A stretch of DNA of 64,000 nucleotides. Origin: Mesostigma viride (taxonomy: Eukaryota > Streptophyta > Mesostigmatophyceae > Mesostigmatales > Mesostigmataceae). The stretch's first letter is position 1, and every line of letters starts with the position of its first letter. A program made the translations under genes and the position numbers. Shown here piece by piece: positions 56,601 through 64,000 of this stretch. The notes under the pieces are model-generated. The model was not told the origin of the DNA, made no database searches, and saw nothing but the letters and a program-made list of their open reading frames with translations. The stretch is from positions 548,126 to 612,125 of the forward strand of contig RPFO01000448.1 of the NCBI GenBank assembly GCA_009746045.1. The letters are read 5' to 3'.

Positions 56601-59600
56601 GTCTGTGACCTGCCTTGCTTCCTTGAAACGAGTAGAATTATTCTTCATCCGTTGTTCCTCCTATGGCCCCAAATGCTCTGCCTTCTTTTACATGCCATAT
56701 ATACTGTATATTTTTTGCGTCCTTTGTGGACTGCTTTCTGTTTCTTTCGTGCCCTGCCCTGCTCGCCGGAAGTTCATTATCGGGTCTGACCTGTCTCTGC
56801 CTTGTTACTCTCTCTCCCCTCTGCCTTGTTTCTTGTACCACTTCCTCTCCCCGGCCTGCTTGCGGGACGTGCCCCTTCCAACTACCCCACCGGCTTGCCG
56901 CGTGGTCGGGCGTGCCGGCCATGACATATTCGTGGCTTGCTGTGGCAGATATCACGATGGTGAGCATCCCGGGTGGCCATGCATCTTTTGAATACCTTGG
57001 AGGTTCCCGGCCGACCACCTGTGGATAACGGCTGGATGGGTTGTGGACAACCGTAGGCAACCTCGCTTGCCGTCTGGTCTGCGCGGGTTGCCCGCTTGGA
57101 ACAGCCAGGAAGAAGGCTAGGGCACATTTATGACTCTTAATGACCGGATCTGGGCGTTTCCCTTGCAAAAGAAGCTGGGCTCTTTCTCTTCCCTCAGATG
57201 CTTTTCGCATGATTTAACCACTTGATGCTTCTGTTGCTATTCTGTTATATTCACCACGAAGGACGTGCATGGCTGTAACTGTTCGCCTACTCAGTACTCT
57301 CGCTCGCCGGGTGCTGTAGCATACCGCATGATGCTTGCTTCCTGTGGGTCATCGACAACGCTCATGCGCTGGGCGTGTTGGCACTGCCTGCTCCCGGTGG
57401 CTTTTTGAAGTGCATGTGCACCATTGTTGGTTAGTATTGCGAGTGCGCTGTACTCATCACCTCTGCCCGTGCGGTGCTGGTCACTGTTGGTTTGGGTTAC
57501 AATTGCTTACCCACCTTGGATTGTTGGAAATCCCCCCCCCCCCCTCCCCCCGCCGCACCCTGTGCGTTCCCCCCCAGCCGGCGCGCGCGTCGCTGCTGTC
57601 CGGTATGGAGGGCGTGGCGGCCATCAACACCATCACCAGCGTCATGGGCATCAACCTCAAGACCCTGAGCCCAGAGCCCAGCGTGGAGGGGTGAGTCGTG
57701 CGGGAGCTCACGGACGTCTGCACTTGCCTGGTCTAGCAGTTTTCATGGTAACCTCGGATTTTGAATGCTTTCTGTGTGGCACACCTGGTGGCAGGAAAAT
57801 TTTCTCAGTTGAGTGTTGATCCCTCAACAGTAAACCATTTTTGTGGTGCAGCTAATCGTTTCCTTACATGGCTCTAACGTCCATGAGACAATAGCACAAG
57901 GCAGAAATCTGGAGATTTCGCACCATGGTAGTTGGAGCTTGCTGTTACCTTATCCGTTACACATTTTTTCTTCTACTGGTGGTTGCCTCAGCGATAATGA
58001 CAATGAATGATATACTTTCTGATGTGTCTCTCCAGGTACTCCACCCCCGGCGGGTACTCCTACAAGGCGGTGCGCCCGATCGCGCTTGCTAAGGTCATGT
58101 CCATCGGCCAGCTCATCACGAAGGAGTTTGCAGGGCAGGGCAAGAGCCTGTCCGCCATCGGTGGCGTGGAGACTGGCGACCACGCCGCCGAGTTCATCCT
58201 GCTGGGGGCGGATACTGTTCAGGTGGGTGGGGTAGCCTGCTTGTCCTGGTGGTTGTCTCCGATTTGTCTTCCGGTTTGTTGGCTGCTTGGGTGAGTTTTG
58301 TGGCTTGTGCCGGGTGGTGGTGTAGGAAAAAATGGTCAGGTTGCTATTGGCCTTCTTAGTACACTTGGGGTGTTAAACATTGATGATGCTTCTCAGATCG
58401 GATGCTTCTTGATAAGATGGCGATGCTTCTGAACTTGATAATTTGGCCGCTCGCTGATTTTGTTGTCTGGCTTGGTTAGCTGTGGCCAAAATCCTGTGCT
58501 TGCCACCTACTCAGAAATGCGAGGGTGTGTGTACTTGCATGGTGTGTTCATTGCCTTAACTCGTCGTCTGTCCCTGGTCCTCTACGGAGGACTGAGTTGA
58601 ACTCAGTCCTCTCTAGAGGACCGAGTTTTTGGGTTTCGTAGAAAATTCGCCCCGGTCAGAATGTTTGACAAAAAAATTCTCTCAAAATTTATTCAAATAC
58701 TACGTGAAAAGATCTTTCTTGGACATATTTTTGGGATTTTTTTGGATTTGGTATGAGCGGCTAAATGTACGGTCAAAGTACAGGTGGTAAGGGTACTTTT
58801 CCACGTGAAACGCGAGTTCCGGAAATGCACGACCTAGCCATGGCGGCTCGCGCCCATGCATGCAGTTTACGTTTGCGGACGAGTTAGCTGTCCAAACTCA
58901 GGAAATAGATTTAACATGCCCTAAAGATGATAAAAATACATTTTTAGCTCGCGGGGATGCGATTTACCCGGTGTCGGCACTGTTCTTGCTGGAAAAAACT
59001 GCGATAAGGCAGGTCGACGGAATTGATGACTGCGCTTGCTTTCCGGCGCAATTTCAATGGCTGATAGGTTTCTTTCTACATTTTAACATGCATTGTATTA
59101 GAATAAATTGAGTGACAGTATAGATTTGAGTATTTCGACCATTCTGTCACGTCATGGTCTATGTGCCGCAAAGTGCCACTTTTGCGGGCACCGCCTGGGC
59201 CAAGGTAACGCCAGCCGTGCCAGGTAAAGCCGGATAATCGTTGCCTCTTCGTTTCTTGATGTTCGTACATGAGTTTAAGCTTGCGAGGCGTTGTCAGGTT
59301 CAAGTCTTGATGCTCTTTCTTGACCGTTGCCTGCCCTCTCTAAAACCCCCTTTTCAGATGATGTTATCAGGCATTTGCCTTGACCCAGTGTAGTTGTGCA
59401 GGGTTTTAGGAGCTGTGCAGGTTTAAACACCTTCATAGATGTTAGTTATTCTTTTGCTACGTTCATACTGCATGATTTTGAGGCCACGGGCCGCGTCAAG
59501 GGTGCATTCAAGCTTTTACGGGTGAGTGAAAAGTCTTGGTGACAAACCACTGCCATCATGTGCCAGCAACTATGTTGGCCACATCATGGCAAGGCAAAAC

Positions 59601-61187
59601 AGTTATAGCCATATCTATTGTTGTTAGAAACAATGGAAATATGCTTAACCTACCCATTATATTGGTGGTTGACACTTATAACATAACCCTTTGTTGGTAG
59701 GGTATCCAAGCCCATTCCCTACATGCATGCATAGGCTCTCACTACATGATAAGGTATGATATACCTGAAGTATGATGATGCAAGTGTGTTGTCCTGTAAT
59801 GCTTGAAGGGAAATGAGTTGATTGGGATGGTTGGTGGCCACGGTGGTGTGTAGTATGACCGCACTTACATGCTAGCAAAGTTAGCAAAAGCCCCATTCCT
59901 CTCCTGAGGACTGAGAGTTTTTTAATTGTTTCAGGCAGTTGCAGTGGCCAAATCGAGCCCAGTTTTTTTCCACGTTTCAAGAACTATATTGTTTACATGC
60001 CTATATTTTTTCTTCATGCACGAGGATTTGATTGAATTTTTCCCACTCGTTCTTATCCCGAAAAATGCAAATTCGCGAGGGGTGCCCATCGTCCGTGTAA
60101 TTTTCAGGTGTTCGGGTCAAGTTTTCACATATGCAGTATTTTTGCCAACAAAATGACATCTAATACACCCCCGATCCACATCAAAACATTTGGGATGGAC
60201 CCCCCACCTAGTCGCTACACGCGGTTGAAAATTGTCAACTCAGTCCTCCTGTGAGGACTGAGTTGGGACAGACGACGAGTTAATAATAGGTTGCATGTTT
60301 TTGTTTGGCATTTAACACCTGCCCATCGACCTTAGGCATGTGACCAGCTCTGTTTAGTGTTGGCATAGCCTTGTACGCAAGCTGTCAGATTGCATGGCTA
60401 TTGCACAGACCATGTGGCCTTTCTTTGTTAGGACCGATACAAGGAGACAGTATCTGGGAACGAAGCCTTGGGCTGCTTCATTGGGAAGATGCCATTCTCC
60501 AAGGTTTCATTGTGAACGTGATTGTGAAGGGAGCACTTCTGGCATCTCCCAATTGAACCAGGTTATTCATGCACCTTGTTGCCAATTGAACCAGGTTATC
60601 CATGCACCTTGTTGCCACAACTCCTTTACTTAGTATACCGCTTGTGGTGATGTGGGACTTGGGCATGCCTTATGCAGGTTTGCACGGGAGTCATGGTGCA
60701 TGGGTATCCCCTGGTGAAGACACTGGCGGGGGGACTGCAGGACTTCATGGCGCAGCACAACTTCAAGAGCCTCTCTGACTTCAAGGGGTACGAGTTTCTA
60801 GCTTCTATCCTTGCCCGCATCCGTGGCTGGTCTTGCTTCTTGTAAGATTTTTCATTCATTTGTTCGCTGCCATTCCTGTATAGCCGGTAAAATAACATCC
60901 GCATGTCACTCGAAGTTCCTGCATGCGTTTGCTGAAGTGCTGTTTGGTTTCTGTTTGCTTCTGAATTATTCCCAACCATGAATTATTGTTTCTGCATTAC
61001 CTGCTTCTGCATGTATCCCACATGCAGGCATAGCCTGCAGTACTTCACGACGCACCACGATTTGGTGAAGCGCCAGCATGAGGCCATCACTGCCAAGAAG
61101 GCCAAGAAGGTCGGGCTTGCCAGTGACAAGGAATGGACTGGTGACGGCTTCGTCAAAGAAACCGAGACAATGGTGTCCAACAACTGA
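53694..61187 (+). CDS. PYD1: Dihydropyrimidine dehydrogenase (NADP+), plastid type, 9 exons
   Basis: Exons: 53694-53979, 54471-54610, 55869-56079, 56386-56511, 56949-56959, 57578-57690, 58036-58222, 60678-60787, 61028-61187; 447 residues, GT-AG introns, phases consistent. It reduces uracil and thymine, the first step of pyrimidine catabolism, and in plants acts in plastids. Visible: a Ser/Arg-rich transit peptide (to about residue 50), LPNPFVIGSGPPGTN, VIGWENIELISDRPL, the active-site Cys in INFSCPHG, AKMTPNITDITM, EGVAAINTITSVMGI, GYSTPGGYSYKAVRPIALAK, IGGVETGDHAAEF, and a C terminus DKEWTGDGFVKETE. Length and order match plant PYD1, which lacks the FAD/Fe-S modules of animal DPD. Exon 5 is 11 nt. 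The second ATG at 53706 is an alternative start. A TGTAA polyadenylation-like motif lies at 61398. Confidence 0.95.
54435..54459 (+). repeat. C25 tract in PYD1 intron 1
   Basis: 25 consecutive C just before the exon 2 acceptor, acting as the polypyrimidine tract. The intron before exon 6 has a similar C-rich acceptor (57530-57576). Confidence 0.95.
54623..55047 (+). repeat. (CTTC)n in PYD1 intron 2
   Basis: About 106 perfect units starting 13 bp after the intron 2 donor. Open frames here (a four-residue PSFL or EGRK repeat) are artefacts. Confidence 0.98.
58560..60279 (+). mobile_element. TTAA element family A, copy 3, in PYD1 intron 7
   Basis: Same 15-bp termini, flanked by TTAA (58556-58559 and 60280-60283), 1720 bp. 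Same orientation as copy 2. It carries more differences from copies 1 and 2 than these do from each other. It lies wholly inside the 2455-nt intron between exons 7 and 8 and leaves the splice sites intact. A short duplication (AATTGAACCAGGTTATNCAT) follows at 60554-60608. Confidence 0.95.
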
Positions 61188-61674
61188 TGTTACCTGTTGT
61201 TTTCAGGTGGCACAGCTAGCCAGGCACTTCCAACTGTTCGACGAATGCAAGATGTTTCAAAGTAATCGTGCGACCAATGGCAGCATTTATGACTGTGCTA
61301 GCAAACCGCAGAATGCCTTTCTCTGTGCTTCATGAAAGCCTTAGTTTTCTGCCATGTTGAAGAGATGTTACGTGTGTACATGTTGCAGAGATGTTATGTG
61401 TAAATTTGGCTCTAAGCCCCACTGAATGGCTGGATTTAAGTACACACCAGGAGAGTTGTTAAAGTTGAATAGGGCATTGTATCTATGAATTTCGCGCCCT
61501 ACTGCATCGGCACTAAGGTTCTGTGTTAGTACGGATAAGTTAGGGGCACATGCACATATTGAGTACTTACTGCACACTTGTGAACTGCTACTTGTACACT
61601 TCATGGGCTACAGATGTTTGGTTGAAATGAATTGATGGACAAGAGGCATTCAATATGCCTTGTATTTTATTGTG
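61188..61674. other. Convergent intergenic region PYD1 / C1orf52-like
   Basis: No gene. It must hold both 3' UTRs. A TGTAA motif lies at 61398 for PYD1 and AATAAA (on -) just after the stop of the other gene at about 61664-61669. Confidence 0.6.
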
Positions 61675-63616
61675 CTAATCAAATCCTGAGAAAACTCCAA
61701 AATCACGCTGGTGTCGTTTTTCCTCTTCTACCTGCAAGACGGACATGCAATAAAGAGCACACAGATGCCATGTAATACAAACATTTGCCTTGTTAGCATC
61801 AGATTCCTCTCAATCCCACAAGCACACACAGTTGTCTCACTTAATATTCATTCATCCACTGCCTCACAACGTTCCAGCACTGTAAGAGCATTTTGTCAGG
61901 TGAACGTTAGACGATTTAGATGCCAAGAACATCGAGGTGGACAATCTGCAGCTGTCTTGACTCTGTCTCATCTACGTAAAATGGCAGGCGGGGGCCAAGG
62001 ATTCAAAATCACCCATACTGCTGGTAACCCACTGGTCAGTCAACCCTCAGGTTTCACTGGTGCCATGATCAATAAAAAGTTCACAACTGACAAAGCATGG
62101 GGCTAGTCATCCATCCATCCATCGGGGTTAATGCTCCGTGACTCCCCAACGGGAGCACGAGGTTACTTACTTAATTAATGGGGCTAGTCAGCTAACCGCC
62201 GACAGATGACTCACATAGCTGGTCCCCCGGCTGGTCTGCCCTAGCTTGCGCTTGCGTTGTTCCTTCTTGTTGAAGCTCTCCGCCGCTGCTTTGCGTGAGA
62301 GGGCCTCCGCCTTGGCTGCCTCCCTCAGTTCTGACGCGACCTGAGCCTGTTTATTGGCCAGGGCTGCTGCCTGGTCATACCGCGTTCCATGGCAGCAGCA
62401 TGAGAACAAACAGAGGCACAAAAACAGGCACTAAGGCATGAGGGCCAAGACAGCACGGTAGGGCAGCCGACAGAATCAAAGTTGTGAGCGAGCATTGCAG
62501 CATGCAACCGGCTGTCCCTGTCCTTGTTCAAATGGAACCCAACTAACTTGAAGAGTTGCCCAAGGGTGATTTGTCGTTAATAACACCCACAGTTGTAAAA
62601 AACAAACACGCAGTTTTCCCAAGCACCACGTGCCTGCCATCGACGAACTTCCAGCCGCGAACGGCAGCACTCATGAGTAAGCTTGCTGCCTCCAACTGGC
62701 ACGGCACATAAATGTGATGCACTTCCCCCACCAAGAGCAAGTTTTGAAGGGGGCCAATGTTTGAGGAAAAAGAATTACAAACCACTATGCTAACCGCCAT
62801 TTGTCAAGGAGACAGCCATTTGTGTTGGGCTATTCCACAAAAAGATAACAAGGCTGATGTTTGTTTGATTCCCCATGATGCTTCCCCATGATGTTTCCCC
62901 ATGATGAATTTTTTAAGCTTGTCTGTTCTTTCACTGAAAACATACGCCACACATGGCAAGCAACCTTTCCAATATGAACTGAGTGCATGGCTAGGTGACA
63001 TTGTAAGTTGAGAAGGTGTTCTTAATTACTACACGGGCCAGGGATTAAGCACTTGACGCACTGTGTTCGAATCCAATATGCTACCCAAAACTACACTGAA
63101 AGCCTGTTCCAAATCCACACAGGCCATGTGACTTTTCTATTGCCATGCTGAGTACCAAGCTCTACACACACGTACAAAGGTGTTTGTAGTGCAAATGAAT
63201 CGCCCGGGCCTATCACTATAACCGGAGGAGATCACCAACGACGTGCTCACCTCCTCCACCCCTGCCCCCGCTGCACGGCGCGTACGTTCTCGCTCTTCAA
63301 AAGTCTCATGGTCATCGCCGTCATCTTCCCCGTCCCCGCCACGCTTCTGTCGTGTGCCGTGACCCCATTCCCAATTGCCTTTAACGTCTGCAGCCTTCGG
63401 TGGTGGAACATATAGGACAGATGGGCCCCCTTTATACCCATGCCGGCTAAGAGCCTCAAAATCAAGCTTTTGAGTTCCTTTCGGGCGTGGAGGGTCTTTT
63501 TCTCCTGCGTCAGCTGTGGGCGTTTCACCATCATTGGAATCGGGCTTTCTGTCCTCGTCGGAATCTTCATCATCAGAAGATAGACCTTGCAGTGGATCCA
63601 TGAAGCGTTTAGCCAT
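61675..63616 (-). CDS. C1orf52/UPF0690-like protein, 3 exons
   Basis: Exons on -: 63616-63251, 62370-62215, 61731-61675; 192 residues if no exon is missed. Introns have GTGAGC and GTGAGT donors and CAG acceptors, all phase 0. The protein starts MAKRFMDPLQGLSSDDED, has an acidic/charged N-terminal third, LDFEALSRHGYKGGPSVLYV and PPPK, EERERTRRAA, a long alanine/lysine helix, then FNKKEQRKRKLGQTSRGTSY joined to VEEEKRHQRDFGVFSGFD. This C-terminal signature is that of the C1orf52 (UPF0690) family, small nuclear-type proteins of unknown function. A coding-looking stretch at 62760-62630 on - could be an extra exon. Confidence 0.75.
63035..63074 (+). other. tRNA-like A and B box remnant
   Basis: GGGCCAGGGATTAAGC (63035-63050) resembles a Leu/Ser-type tRNA D-arm and GTTCGAATCC (63065-63074) is a perfect B box, but the spacing is far too short for a tRNA. 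Possibly the edge of an old tRNA-derived SINE in intron 1 of the C1orf52-like gene. Confidence 0.3.
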
Positions 63617-64000
63617 TTTTAAAGCACCGATCACAGCTCTCAGGCAATCAAAGCTGACGACCCCTATATGCAACTTGAATTAGACTGGTGTACAATCTGC
63701 CATGCAACGCTTTCGACTAGGCAGGAGATGCTTCCAACAACAATTTTCCGCGTACATCCACGGGTCTTCCGAGTTCCTTCCAATGTTACGCAAATTGGAT
63801 AGCGATTTCGTATTCGATTAAGCCCGCCATGGCTGCATGTACTGGCGTTGTTGGAAAGCTCCGCATTACACGTACGCCAGCAAAGAGCTGATGAGTGATG
63901 ATAAAGGCGATACCCTAATGCCAGCACTCGCCTCATGTCACAAATACTTCTGCTCTCTCCTTTGAATTCCCGTGCTAAGTTAACCTTTTTGAATGGTGCA
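63617..64000. other. 5' flank of the C1orf52-like gene
   Basis: A 90-codon - frame (63936-63664) has no recognisable domain. No RNA gene or repeat seen. Confidence 0.4.

Noticed and set aside
62543-62800. Possible extra exon of the C1orf52-like gene
   Set aside because: The stretch looks coding in places, but it has no counterpart in the family and no convincing splice-site pair; phases fit without it.

Overview
The window is nuclear DNA from a photosynthetic eukaryote of the green lineage, most probably a green alga with a large, repeat-rich genome. Three intron-containing host genes can be rebuilt exon by exon with GT-AG junctions and consistent phases. They are a plastid-type dihydropyrimidine dehydrogenase (PYD1-like, + strand, 53694-61187), a YrdC/Sua5 threonylcarbamoyl-AMP synthase (+ strand, 35775-46574) and a small C1orf52/UPF0690-like protein (- strand, 63616-61675). 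A broken F-box/LRR gene lies on the - strand at 52046-51301. The first two proteins begin with transit-peptide-like N termini and follow plant homologues closely. I cannot name the species; a prasinophyte such as the Cymbomonas/Pyramimonas group is only a guess.

Almost everything else is mobile or repetitive DNA. From 1290 to 9151 there is a Ty1/copia-type LTR retrotransposon whose pol runs integrase, protease, reverse transcriptase, RNase H, an unusual order. Its 3' LTR runs straight into a 786-bp GTT array. From 9.9 to 14.8 kb there are C-rich modular repeats and diverged repeat copies, one of them split by a 1.7-kb element with a TTAA target duplication.

From 14.8 to 35.3 kb there is a deep nest that can be read layer by layer. 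Two tandem 0.87-kb Helentron-like units come first. The second was split by a 5'-truncated LINE with a 16-bp target duplication. The LINE was split by a Ty3/gypsy chromovirus (16347-33226, - strand, duplication TCAAC). The chromovirus was hit in its gag by a TIR-like element and in its 5' LTR by a 1.7-kb TTAA element, and the gag insertion carries another TTAA element inside it. Removing the chromovirus restores the LINE reading frame across the junction. The chromovirus has an extra ORF before gag with an RNase H1 N-terminal (hybrid-binding) domain and a long unexplained ORF region after the chromodomain.

From 35.8 to 46.6 kb is the YrdC gene. Its exons are short and five of its eight introns carry their own tandem arrays, including about 64 copies of a 39-bp unit. 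From 46.9 to 51.1 kb there is a cluster of LINE fragments in both orientations, including ORF1-only copies. PYD1 contains an 11-nt microexon, a 424-bp CTTC array in intron 2 and a third copy of the 1.7-kb TTAA element in intron 7. PYD1 and the C1orf52-like gene are convergent, with stop codons 487 bp apart.
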